This document shows, piece by piece, positions 34,749-44,127 of a stretch of 64,000 nucleotides of DNA. The notes below the pieces were generated by a model. That model did no database searches. It was not told the DNA's origin and saw only the letters and a program-made list of their open reading frames with translations. The translations under genes were made by a program, and so were the position numbers. Source of the stretch: Geotrypetes seraphini (taxonomy: Eukaryota; Chordata; Amphibia; Gymnophiona; Dermophiidae). How positions within the stretch are numbered: position 1 is the stretch's first letter; every line of letters begins with the position of its first letter. The stretch spans positions 125,263,521-125,327,520 of the forward strand of contig NC_047085.1 in the NCBI RefSeq assembly GCF_902459505.1, read 5' to 3'.

Positions 34749-34762
34749 CCACCAGATGGCGC
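34749..34762 (+). promoter_or_regulatory. Candidate CTCF-binding core
   Basis: CCACCAGATGGCGC matches every position of the degenerate CTCF core CCASYAGRKGGCRS. It lies about 1.4 kb upstream of the CEBPD start codon, near the edge of the repeat cluster. A match of this length arises by chance often enough that binding is only a possibility. Confidence 0.4.
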
Positions 34763-34880
34763 TGCTTAAGTTTAGTGAGGACCTCAGAAACCAAAAAATC
34801 AGAAGAATCTCCAGAAGATGTTTAGATGAATAGAAGTGGAAGAAGACAGAAGATCACAATATTGAACAAAAAAAAATGTG

Positions 34881-35500
34881 GTAGGGGAGGCGGCAAGAAA
34901 TGGAGGACTTTCCATGGTTTGGGAAGGTTAAATGATTTGAACCATATTTTTGTTGTTCCCTTTAATACCATCAAACTTTTTATTTCATGAACTATGCTTA
35001 AAGTCAGCCTGCTTCAGTACTGACATGTTAAGGAAGGGTTTGGAGAAAACATAAGTCTTTTCCACATTTAGCTTACTTCTGTTGCGTGAGATATAAACTC
35101 AGGGGCGACGGAGAATGAAAGCTGGTGTATGCAACTGAACTAATAGCGTGCCAGGGTGATGAGCTCCCCGGATGGTTCTATCTTTTCTAAAGGGTGAAAT
35201 TCCTCAATAATTGTATTGTAAGGTCACATGATGCAGTCTAGTTTAATTACTATATAGGTTGCATAAAGCTGGGTCTGACCAAAAGTCGTGTTTCCGAAAG
35301 AATTAATAGTATGCTCCTAATTTTATATCTTAATGTACACCGCTTTTACCCTATTTTAAATTGTACAACCACCTTGAAATAAATGATAAGGCAGTATATA
35401 TAATCAATAATAAATTTGAAATTTTATATCAAATTTTAATAAACTTGGATCAACACCCCGGCAGCGCATCTCTAAGAACAGGTCCAAACTTTGTTATATT
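34881..35500. other. CEBPD upstream region with a LINE 3' tail
   Basis: No gene. At about 35330-35425 a plus-strand LINE tail is likely: TGTACACCGCTTTTACCC, then CACCTTGAAATAAATGA and GGCAGTATATA, the usual wording of L2-type 3' ends. The rest is unassigned DNA upstream of the promoter. Confidence 0.4.
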
Positions 35501-35602
35501 TTGTCACGCTCAGTGCTCTCCGTAAGCGGAGCTGGCTCTGTTTATAATTTTTGCTAGTGCACGCTCCGTCCGGGATGTGGAGCCGGTTGAACATACCGGT
35601 AG

Positions 35603-35624
35603 TTCCCGAAGGAACACTTCCAAT
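35603..35624 (+). promoter_or_regulatory. Candidate STAT-like and CCAAT boxes
   Basis: TTCCCGAA at 35603-35610 has the palindromic form of a STAT-type half-site pair, and CCAAT lies at 35620-35624. Mammalian CEBPD is a known STAT3 target, which is the only reason to mention a short motif. Neither site is proven. Confidence 0.25.
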
Positions 35625-35827
35625 GGAGACAGGAAAGAGAAAATTCAGCATTGGCACCAAAGGGCGAGCCAGCGGGAACAATCGCTGGGCTCCAAGCACT
35701 CCCCCTCGCTCCGACGTTTGCCCCAAAGCCCTCTGACGAGGATGACCCACATTAACCCCCAGTGAGGTTAACCCGCCCGTAACTAACCCACGCAAGCAGC
35801 ACGTGTCCCTCCCCCCCCAAGGATTGC

Positions 35828-35851
35828 TGACGTCAGAAAGGGGGGGCGGAG
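35828..35851 (+). promoter_or_regulatory. CRE and adjacent GC box of the CEBPD promoter
   Basis: TGACGTCA at 35828-35835 is a full palindromic cAMP-response element (CREB/ATF site). GGGGGGCGGAG at 35841-35851 is a GC box (Sp-family). They lie 40-50 bp upstream of the TATA box, the normal arrangement in a compact inducible promoter. CREB and Sp1 control of mammalian CEBPD is known; use here is inferred. Confidence 0.7.
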
Positions 35852-35874
35852 CCCCAGGTGGACGTTCAGCTGAA

Positions 35875-35883
35875 TATATAAAG
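35875..35883 (+). promoter_or_regulatory. TATA box of CEBPD
   Basis: TATATAAAG at 35875-35883 predicts transcription starting near 35905-35912, which gives a 5' UTR of about 260 nt before the first ATG at 36167. The 5' UTR contains a 17-base T run (35979-35995). Confidence 0.75.
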
Positions 35884-36166
35884 CAGTGGGCGGGTGGTTA
35901 AAGTTCAGATTGTCAGCGCGAGAGGCATCGCAGGTGCTTAGAATTACAAGGAGGGTGAGCGCGCGCACCTCAGCAATCTTTTTTTTTTTTTTTTTGTGAC
36001 AGAGACAAACCCCTAGCAGCGGCGCACGAGACACGCGCAAAGTCCGACCACCTGCACCAGCCCAGGGGACACGCTAAGTCCAGCTCCCGGACACCTGCGC
36101 CATCCAGCAGCAGCCTTGGCGTCCGCTCTCCTCGTGTCCTCCTTCTGCCCCCGGCAGTCGCCGCCC

Positions 36167-36946
36167 ATGAGCACCCTGTACAGCCCGGAGTCTCCGCTCT
36201 GCTACCGGAGCTGGGCCGTGGAGCCGACCAACTTCTACGAGAGCGCGAAGGCGAGCGGCGGGCTGGGCTCGTGCAAGCGCGCGCCGGGCTGCGAGGAGAC
36301 GTCCCTGACGGAGCTCAGCACAGCCGTGCCGCCCGCCATGTACGAGGACGAGAGCGCCATCGACTTCAGCTCCTACATCGACTCCATGGCCTCGGTGCCG
36401 AACCTGGAGTTGTGCAACGACGAGCTCTTCGCCGACCTGTTCAACAGCAGCCAGCGGCCCGACAAGGCGGAGAGCGGCGGCGACTACCTGAGCCAGGCGG
36501 GCGGCCTGTCGGGGCTCCTGGCCGGGACGCTGAAGCAGGAGCCCGAGTGGAGCGACAGCGACGTCTCGTGCTCGCTGCTGCCCTCGCAGATCGCCGCCTG
36601 CGCGCAGACCACGGTGAACCTGGCCGCGGGGCAGCCCACGCCGCCCACCTCGCCCGAGCCCTCGGTGCCCAGAGAGCAGCCGCAGCCGCGGGGCGCCAAG
36701 AAGTGCGTCGACCGCTGCAGCCCCGAGTACCGGCAGCGGCGGGAGCGCAACAACATCGCGGTGCGCAAGAGCCGCGACAAGGCGAAGAAGCGCAACATCG
36801 ACATGCAGCAGAAGCTGCTCGAACTGTCCACCGAGAACGAGAAGCTGCATAAGAGGATCGAGGTGCTGAGCCGGGACCTGAGCAGCCTGCGGCACTTCTT
36901 CAAGCAGCTGCCCGCCGCCTCTTTCCTGGGGGGCGAGTGCCGATGA
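36167..36946 (+). CDS. CEBPD: CCAAT/enhancer-binding protein delta
   Basis: Nuclear bZIP transcription factor that binds CCAAT/enhancer-type DNA as a homo- or heterodimer in acute-phase, inflammatory and differentiation programmes. One exon of 259 residues, close to the 269 of human CEBPD; the start is the first ATG (upstream in-frame codons lack one) and aligns with the human N-terminus. The activation domain has ESAIDFSSYIDS (62-73) and NDELFADLFN (84-93); LKQEP (122-126) fits a SUMO site; GQPTPPTSPEP (155-165) precedes the bZIP. The basic region is YRQRRERNNIAVRKSRDKAK (188-207), with zipper leucines at 220, 227, 234 and 241. The CR C-terminus and activation-domain wording favour delta over beta or alpha. 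The coding region is GC-rich and uninterrupted; all neighbours are transposable elements. Confidence 0.95.
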   Translation: MSTLYSPESPLCYRSWAVEPTNFYESAKASGGLGSCKRAPGCEETSLTELSTAVPPAMYEDESAIDFSSYIDSMASVPNLELCNDELFADLFNSSQRPDKAESGGDYLSQAGGLSGLLAGTLKQEPEWSDSDVSCSLLPSQIAACAQTTVNLAAGQPTPPTSPEPSVPREQPQPRGAKKCVDRCSPEYRQRRERNNIAVRKSRDKAKKRNIDMQQKLLELSTENEKLHKRIEVLSRDLSSLRHFFKQLPAASFLGGECR

Positions 36947-37299
36947 GACTGCCTCCCCCCAAAAAAACAAAACTCGGACAATCGGAGAGTGAAATTGTGC
37001 TGGTTTCAGTTTCTCTCGGACTCGGGGGGGCCTCTTTGCCCTCCACCTTTGTGCTGCTCCTGGGCATCTTTTTCTTGCCATCCACCGCCCCCCCCCCCAA
37101 CCAGGACTATAAACGAAGCTATGAACTGTGGGTTTCCACATTTTAAATTATTTTTGTAATGGTAGTTTTCTATATTTTACTCATTGATGCAGCTGTGGTA
37201 CATTTTTGTAAAATGATTCTCGAAACTTATTGTAGATACTAGGGAAAAGGACTGAGCATGTTCAAGATTTTATATTAACATTTTTACAGCATTTGTAAG

Positions 37300-37305
37300 A
37301 ATAAA
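37300..37305 (+). promoter_or_regulatory. CEBPD polyadenylation signal
   Basis: AATAAA about 355 nt after the stop codon. The 3' UTR between them is AT-rich with ATTTT and TATTTT words, consistent with a short-lived mRNA. Transcript end is expected around 37320-37330. Confidence 0.7.
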
Positions 37306-37610
37306 AAAGAAAATATTTTGAATCGTTCTTACTGCTTTTGACTAGTTTGTATTGTTTGAGCTGTAGTAGTAGTCTTGGTACATTTAACAGATAGTGGGAG
37401 GGGAAATCTGGTTTCATGTAAACTTCTACACTATAACTCATTACTAAGTGACCTGCTAGGCTGGCACTTAAGGCTTCCCCTGATGCTTTTTATCAGCTTT
37501 GCACATTTAAGTAAAATTTAACAATTGGTGCTAGCCTAGGACAGAGTAAAACTTGGTTTTATTCTTTGGTGTCAGTACTAACGAAATGCCACTGAGGTTC
37601 CTTGGCTACA

Positions 37611-37727
37611 CAGGGTAAAGCGGGTTGGCACAATTTCCCAAAGAATATGCATGAATCTGCTTCACCTGCACTGGGTGTGAATAAATCTATATATAGCATA
37701 TTCATAGGGGAAATCTTGACAACCCTG
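37611..37727. mobile_element. Decayed palindromic MITE
   Basis: Left CAGGGTAAAGCGGGTTGGCA and right TTGACAACCCTG are imperfect inverted ends. AATATGCATGAA and TAGCATATTCAT are the inner inverted pair. It is related to 30286-30479 but strongly diverged. Confidence 0.5.
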
Positions 37728-38664
37728 ATCTTAAAATATCACCCATAAAAACTGCAAAGAATCCCAGTAGCAGCACCAAGAAGTGTGAATTATACACCTA
37801 AGTTTTGAAGACTTTCTAGAGTCATTAAGGGCCAGATACATTGGAACAATTGAAAAATTGCTTCTGTGGTATTTTAGAACAGATATTCTTAAAGTATTTG
37901 GTTTTCACCTTCATTTCTTATGAGGTCTCTACCTCCTGTATGCACTTTCTGGCAGTTTCAGCGTATGGGGGACAACTCTTGCACTTTTCAATAGACTACA
38001 CAGCCAGCTTCCATGTAATTAAGAGAAAAGTGGTTTATATTCTATGCATGCTTTCCCTCTGAACACTGGATGTAGATTGTGTTATTTGCATTGATTGCAA
38101 TGTGTAAAGGGGCTTTAGGGTTATTGGCGATCTGCCTGAAGTGAATCAATTTACAGACCCATGATTCTTACACACAACAACAAAATAACATTTCAGTAAC
38201 CACAAAAATACAGCATTTTTGATAAATGACTGGCAAGTTTGTGCTATGTGAGAACAAATATATGTGTGGTTAAGAGGCCTCAGATTGTTTCCCCTGCTCG
38301 TTTGTTGCTGTTCATTGCTATCTCCTTTCCCTCTTTAGTCTATGCTTCTATTATGTCTGAAGCCACTTTTCAACATCTTTTGGGAGTGTACATGATGATC
38401 CATTCACATATGTGGCCTTAAGTGCATTGTTACTTTCTGATATGTTCAGTAGAGTACCGACTTCATTCACTTAAACTTCAGAGCACTGTATGTGAATAAT
38501 TCTTCAAAACACACACCAAAAGAAATATTTCAATTGCTTTTAACTAGATACCACATTTAATCAACAACTGGTTTGCTAGTGTTGCTACTCATTCTCTATA
38601 CTTGTGGCTGATTCTACATTTTCTAGAGACATCCACCTTGCAGACAATTATTAACAGTGGTAAC

Positions 38665-38735
38665 ACTAGTATTTATTATTTATTTAGTTCGATTTCTATC
38701 CCGTTCTCCCAGAAGCTCAATCGGGTTACAGGTAG
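38665..38735 (-). repeat. LINE 3' tail
   Basis: On the minus strand it reads CTGTAACCCGATTGAGCTTC, then GGGAGAACGGGATAGAAATC and an ATAAATAA tail. This matches the wording at 55890-55980 (TAACCCGTTCTGCGCTCC, then CTAAATAAAGAG), so both come from one LINE or SINE family. Confidence 0.5.
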
Positions 38736-40012
38736 ACATTTACAATCATTTGAAAACAGACTAGTATTACTATATTTAGACATTGATGGGCTAATGCTTT
38801 GACTTTAGAGGCAATTAGGCCATCCACTTAATACAGACCTTTAAAAAAACCCACTAGAACATCAAAAGAATTGCTTAAAAAGACTTTAATATAGCATGGA
38901 CCTTCCTTAATACAATATTAATGCTTCACAATGTGGTACAATATTTCCCTTTAGTTGGAGGGCTGATACAACTTGCAGTTTAACCACTCTTTCCTGACAA
39001 AAGGTATCGGGTATAACTGAATTTTAAATATATGAGAGAGCTAAATTGACCAGTCTGTCACATCAAGTTGTAGAGGTGATAGATATATTTGAACTGTACC
39101 CTCCAAATGCTTCCACTCTTAAAATCTGCTTACTGTTCCAGGTACAATAAATTCAAACTTGAGTACAGTATTTTTTTCACTGAAGTCCAGCTGTAGATTG
39201 CAACAAGAGACAACTTATATACAGTTTTAATTTTTATCCCATGCTGCCATCATGCAACACAAGGCATCATTTCTTTTTTAAATTATATTGTGCACTGACC
39301 TGTGGAATACCTTCACTATATGCCACCTTGTCAGATAGTTAAAAAATAACCACATTACAAAGTTCAATGATAATACAGCAGTTGGCAGCACTCAATTTAC
39401 ATTCCCTGCTCCCAGAGGGCCAATCTCTTCCATTCGTATACCACTGGATGGATGGCTGGTTACAGCATGGACGTAACAATGCAGCTCCACCTTCTTTCCC
39501 AGTACACTCTTCACCTCATAATTCTGCAGTAATAAAAGTATGTTGGCTAAGTAAACAATCATACATTTTGTTCCAAACAGCACACAACTCAGATATAACA
39601 GGGTAAGATCTGATTTCATGCTAGGATCTTTTTTAGAGCAAACAGATTTCACTGAAGCAACAAATTAAAAAAAAAGTTACATGAAATAGTTTATAAAATT
39701 AGATTTTTTTTTCTTCTCTTCCTCATTGAATTCATAAAACTGGTACTACAGAAGTTCTAATTACAGAGCTAGTTGCATCTGATCTAAAGAAGAAACCAGG
39801 TACACTGTAAGGGTAATTTTCCCTGGGGTCTTTGGATGCCTATTACCTGCATAGGTATTTTATATTTCCAGCATTATAGGGCTTTTGCTTTCATTATTAT
39901 TATATCAGCAAATGTAAAAAAAAATAAAATATATATATATATAAAATAGCAGAAGCTAGACAAAGACCAGTCACTCACAGTAAAACTATTCTGCACGCTT
40001 TTAGCTTCTTTA

Positions 40013-40171
40013 GACCCTCTTTTAAAGCCGCGGCAGAGGTTTCTACCACGACCAATGGGCGCTAAATGCTTTGACGCTCATATGAATTCTATGGGCGTTG
40101 GAGCAATGTCATTGCATTTAGCACTCTGGGCTGCAGGAGAAACCTCTACCATTGCTTAGTAAAAGGGGGAC
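40013..40171. mobile_element. Palindromic MITE
   Basis: Left end GACCCTCTTTTAAAGCCGCG; right end complementary to GTCCCCCTTTTACTAAGCAA. The inner arms share GTAGAGGTTTCTC-type words. Same family type as 301-463 and 17998-18124. Confidence 0.65.
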
Positions 40172-40191
40172 TTAATTTGCATTTTATATAC

Positions 40192-40939
40192 CGTATTTTT
40201 CGCTCCATAGGACGCAATTTTTCCCACCCAAAAGTGGGTGGAAATCTCAGTGCGTCTTATGAAGTGAAGGTACAAATTTTGTTACCCTCCCCCAGTTCCA
40301 TTGTAAACCCGCCCGCTGCCACCGCACATCCTTTTTAAACCCTTCCCCCAGTCCACCCACCTGCGTACCGTTGCTTCTGTATTACCTGGTGTCCAGCAGC
40401 TCCTCATTTCCCCAGAGGCGAAACAAATCGGCAGCGCAGCTGTCTGGAGCAAGCTTTATGCTTTTCTGCTTGGCCCCACACTGCTTTCCAAATGGCTGCT
40501 GTAAGTTCTCACGAGAACCTACAGAAGTCATTCGGAAAGCAGCGCGGGGCCGAGCAGGAGAGCGTAAAGCTTGCTGCTGATGGCCATGCTGCCGATTTTT
40601 TTGCCGCTGGCCGGGAAATGAGCCCGGAAGAGTGAAGGCTGCTGCGGCAGGCAGGGAGGGAGCGAAGCTGGCTGGAATATTTTGAAAAATGTAAAAAGGT
40701 AGGGGGGGCTTGCCTGGGACTGGCTGGCAGGCCTGGAGCTGGCTCACTGGCTTGGGGCTGCCTACTATTAGACGTACTACAAGATGTGCCCTGTAACCTG
40801 TCCTGGCTTACCACTAGACCACCAGAGGAGGGACAGGATACAGGGCACACCATTTGGTTCAGAATTTTTTTTCTTGGTTTTTCCTCCTCTAGAGGTGGAT
40901 GCGTCTTATGGTCAGGTGCAGCTTATGGAGCGAAAAATG
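40192..40939. mobile_element. Non-autonomous DNA transposon with TTTTTCGCTCCATA ends
   Basis: The left end reads CGTATTTTTCGCTCCATAGG. The right end, ending near 40939, is complementary to ATTTTTCGCTCCATAAG. The 748-bp interior has a palindrome of about 170 bp (40427-40597) and a second hairpin with 17 of 18 pairs (40786-40803 with 40831-40848). No transposase is present. The superfamily is not assigned because no clean target duplication is visible. Confidence 0.7.
40427..40597. repeat. Long palindrome in the DNA transposon
   Basis: Arms of about 80 bp are centred on GTTCTCACGAGAAC at about 40511. The left arm contains GGCCCCACACTGCTTTCC and AAATGGCTGC; the right contains GGAAAGCAGCGCGGGGCC. 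Confidence 0.8.
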
Positions 40940-40961
40940 TGTGTGTGTGTATATACATACA

Positions 40962-41895
40962 TGGGTCATTTCATAAATAATGCACACTCATTTTTTTAAA
41001 TTTACATGTTTTATTTTATTTTTTTCAAGTATTTCTTTACAACCCTTCAATATAGTCTCCCTGCTTTGCAATGATCAAGTCCCGACATCCGGGAAGCTTC
41101 ATTATTCTATCCCAAGACACCATTTTTGTTCAGTTGGCAATGGCTCGGGTACCGGCAGAAGAATACTCTTCCAGAGATGCACAATGAAGTCTACACATAG
41201 GTTGTTTCAACTTTGGAAAAAAGGCGAAGTCTGGTGGACTCATATCTGGACTGTAGGGAGCATGAGGTAACACCTCCCAGCCATATTCGCGTAGTTTTTC
41301 AATGACGACATTCCTTATGTGCGGACGAGCATTGTCGTGAAGAATGAGTGGCCCAGCCAAGAGCAACTGAGGTTGGGTTTTGTGCATTTTTCTGAGTATT
41401 TTTTTAGCAAAAAATCACTACACTGCTATGACACTTCTTCCACATTGAACTTTGTCTATGATGATGATGCCTTCATGATCATAAGCAAAAATCATTATTT
41501 TGACTTTTGATTTAGCTTGTCAAAATTTTTTGGGTTGTGGGGAAGATGGAGCTCTCCACTCGTCATTGAAAAACTACACGTATACGGCTGGGAGGTGTTA
41601 CCTCATGCTCCCTACAGTCCAGATATAAGTCCACCAGACTTTGACCTTTTTCCAAAGTTGAAACAACCTATGCATGGACATTATTTTGCACCTCTGGAAG
41701 AGCTTTCTTCTGCAGGTACCCGAGTCATTCGGCAACTGAACAAAAACGGTGTCTTGGATGGAATAATGAAGCTTCCCAGATGTTGGAACTTGGTCATTGC
41801 AAAGCAGGGAGACTATATTGAAGGATTGTAAAGAAATACTTGAAAAAAAAATGTAAATTTAAAAAATGAGTGTGCATTATTTATGAAATGACCCA
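40962..41895. mobile_element. Foldback mariner (two 3' halves in inverted orientation)
   Basis: Perfect terminal inverted repeats of about 45 bp start TGGGTCATTTCATAAATAAT at 40962 and end with the complement at 41895. The left arm (minus strand) encodes a mariner transposase C-terminal half: AYDHEGIIIIDKVQCGRSV, LILHDNARPH and YGWEVLPHAPYSPDMSPPDF. The right arm (plus strand) encodes the same 3' region again: YGWEVLPHAPYSPDISPPDF and FPKLKQPM, ending IAKQGDYIEGL. Both outer ends are thus the transposase 3' end, and the 5' half is missing. About 340 bp of each arm can pair. The element cannot encode a transposase but could be mobilised if its ends are recognised. Confidence 0.88.
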
Positions 41896-42930
41896 CGTGT
41901 ATATATATATATATAATATTTTTTTTTTTCTGGGTTGCAATTTGATTAGAACTTGCCCATAGTCACAAGGAGCTGCAGTGGTCCTAGTGTCATAAATAGG
42001 TTTAACTATTCAGGTTTTACAGAATGAATATTCACAAAAAGTCACATCAGCAAGAAAAGGATTACATAACCTATTCAATCTGGTCGGCCCATTTGCTATT
42101 CAATTTAGTTGCCTCCCTCCATCAATAAGGGTCCCATACAAGCCTAAGTCCTCTACTCCTATCACCTTCACTGAAAGTCTGTTTGCTGTATTCATGCTTT
42201 CAGCTTCATATAACTTTTTGACTAGGTTTTTCATTCTATGGAAAATGCTACCTTCTCGTACTTTATTGAAATCTGCTAAATATTTGAATCTTTGATCTCC
42301 CATTCATACATCCATTTAACTATTTAGCATAATTTGTATCTAAGATCCAGATTAATATATATAATTTGATTTTCCTGAAAAATCAGACCCAACTCAGAGA
42401 TCTACATCCCTAATTAGGATTCATTAAAAAAAATGCTCTTTCCTTGTCCTAGAAATGCAAGCCAAAACTAATTGGCAGTGCGATGGTAAACCTGTGTGTT
42501 TAAGCTATGCTTATAATAAATAAAATAATTTTAGTAAGAAGGGCCAATTACTCTTCTTTGAATTCATCTTAATTCAGTAGTAAACTGACCTAAACTGTAA
42601 ACAATCTCTCCATGAGAGATTACAGTATCTTTGCATATCTTCTCTTCAAAATCATCATTCTTTTCATCATTTCATAAACCTTTAAGCTTTTTAAAATGAT
42701 CAGAGTCCTTTCTTTGTCTTTCTTTTTCTGAAAATAATCTTAGTTTCCACAAACCTGTTACAGAACAGTGTGAATATGATTTTTTCTATTTGGAAGAAAG
42801 AGGAAAACTGAGGAAAAAGATTGAAGCCGCTTCCAGTTTGTTATTTTTGCATTCCTGTTACTGTATAAGCATTGTAACATATTAATCTATTAGATGGCAG
42901 CAGAAGAGAACCAAGAACAAAAAGCAGAAA
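41896..42930. other. Gene-free stretch
   Basis: An (AT)n run and a T run follow the mariner (about 41899-41930). The rest is AT-rich with no gene or element recognised. Confidence 0.4.
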
Positions 42931-43115
42931 CTGCAGTGATGATGTACAGGATGCCAAGACTTTATTAAACAATCATAAAAAACATTCATAAAAAAACATA
43001 AAACAGTTTGTTTCCATAAGGACTGATAAGACCGGACCTGAAATGGTCCGTGTTTTGAAGAAACACTCCTTCCTCAGGGGTCCTAGCGCATATCGAAACA
43101 AAATAACCTGATGGA
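42931..43115 (-). mobile_element. Hammerhead-bearing repeat, copy 1
   Basis: On the minus strand: a hammerhead-like core (43083-43034), an AT-rich stretch with AATAAA (TTTAATAAAGTCTTGGCATC), then CATCCTGTACATCATCACTG. The order and wording match copy 2 at 46145-46330. A non-autonomous retroelement, possibly from a Penelope-type pseudo-LTR, is the best guess; no coding is present. Confidence 0.5.
43034..43083 (-). ncRNA. Decayed hammerhead-ribozyme-like motif
   Basis: Minus strand: GGACCC, then CTGAGGA, a degenerate stem II, then CAAA in place of the core GAAA, an ACACGG stem III strand, and AGGTCC closing stem I with five of six pairs. The altered core suggests it no longer folds as an active ribozyme. 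It matters mainly as a second copy of the motif at 46231-46278. Confidence 0.45.
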
Positions 43116-43489
43116 TAACAACAGAATAAAACTGGAAACAGCGGAGATTAGCCATTAATGCTCTTGCGTGATGCAGGGCAGAAAGGTGAACCAACCACTG
43201 TGCTATACTTTAATGATATATCACTGCAGGATCACCTGTAGGTTATCATGCCTTAAAGTCCATTTTGTTAAGTCTCCTCTTTGGTTCTAATTCTGGATAG
43301 TTAAGCCTACATGTTCTCATTTAAACCAAAACCCAGACCCAACATTTCTCCTGCTAAGGTATTACAAACATTTACCATTCCCTCAGCAAGTATATCTTCC
43401 TGTTTCATCTGAGCCTCTCTCCCGCTTCTTATCATAGATCTGAATTTATTCTTCCACTGAAACTTGCACCTCCCTTTGTAATGTTTCAA

Positions 43490-43555
43490 GTTTATTAGCA
43501 TTTAATGAATCGCTTATATAAAATTTCTAAGCGATGTACAGTTTAAAAGCCACTA
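43490..43555 (-). repeat. L2-like 3' tail
   Basis: On the minus strand, TAAACTGTACATCGCTTAG followed by AAGCGATTCATTAAATGC and TAATAAACTTG is typical wording for the 3' end of an L2-type LINE. No coding is attached. Confidence 0.45.
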
Positions 43556-44127
43556 AATGTATTAAAGGGCATCTACATATGACAGATACAAAGCAATCAC
43601 CTTGATAGACACATTGGAATTCAGATAAACTACTGACTCGAAACGTGTTGCAGGCTAGGGTTGAAATAATTAATACATTCTTCTCACTAGACCTACAATT
43701 CCATTTCATACTTTAGATGCCAACTTCCACATGATGTTTTGTCCAGGATATCAAAGGTTTGTATCCACCACATTTACAGTTGTGGTCAAGTTTACATATG
43801 CCTGGCAGAATTTGTAAGACATGTATCATTTGTGGACAATATGAACGATTCTGTAAAACACCATTCTTTAATTTAGGAGTATTGATCAGGAGAAGCTATT
43901 TATCATCCCAGAATTGTGTATTCCCCCTTTGGTAATCATAATGATAACTGAACTCACACAGATTGCCCTATTAAATGTTTATATACTCTTGAATGCTTGG
44001 GCTGATAATATATAATCAATTTGACACACACAGGTTGAAATGGCAACGAAGGGTGAGTAGCCACACCTGTGTCTTGTTTGATTGTAATTAGTGTCTGCTT
44101 ATAAATAGTCAATGTGTTTCTTACTAC

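Larger units (their letters stand above)
29641..34880 (-). mobile_element. DIRS-type retroelement relic, copy 3, with nested insertions
   Basis: Old minus-strand fossil. A short reverse-transcriptase piece with DWLAALDLKDAYTHI lies near 29.7-29.8 kb. Gag-like regions lie at about 30.5-31.44 kb and 33.6-34.26 kb; the first shares a GR-x-x-YQ-x-SM pattern with copy 2. An L2 LINE (31478-33598) and a hAT MITE (30286-30479) sit inside it. No recombinase region and no paired terminal repeats are visible. It is broken many times over and is the oldest DIRS copy here. The right boundary is approximate. Confidence 0.7.
37330..40012. other. CEBPD downstream gene-free region
   Basis: No second gene recognised. 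It contains a decayed palindromic MITE (37611-37727), a LINE tail (38665-38735) and an (AT)n run near 39931-39953. The rest is AT-rich DNA that may hold unrecognised regulatory sequence. Confidence 0.4.

Noticed and set aside
36116-36166. A longer CEBPD start giving 17 more residues
   Set aside because: The upstream in-frame segment begins at TTG and has no ATG; the ATG at 36167 aligns with the family N-terminus.
36074-37141. A 355-residue open frame antisense to CEBPD
   Set aside because: It is a shadow of GC-rich codon usage in CEBPD, is Arg/Leu/Ala/Gly-rich with no domain, and overlaps a gene with strong family evidence.
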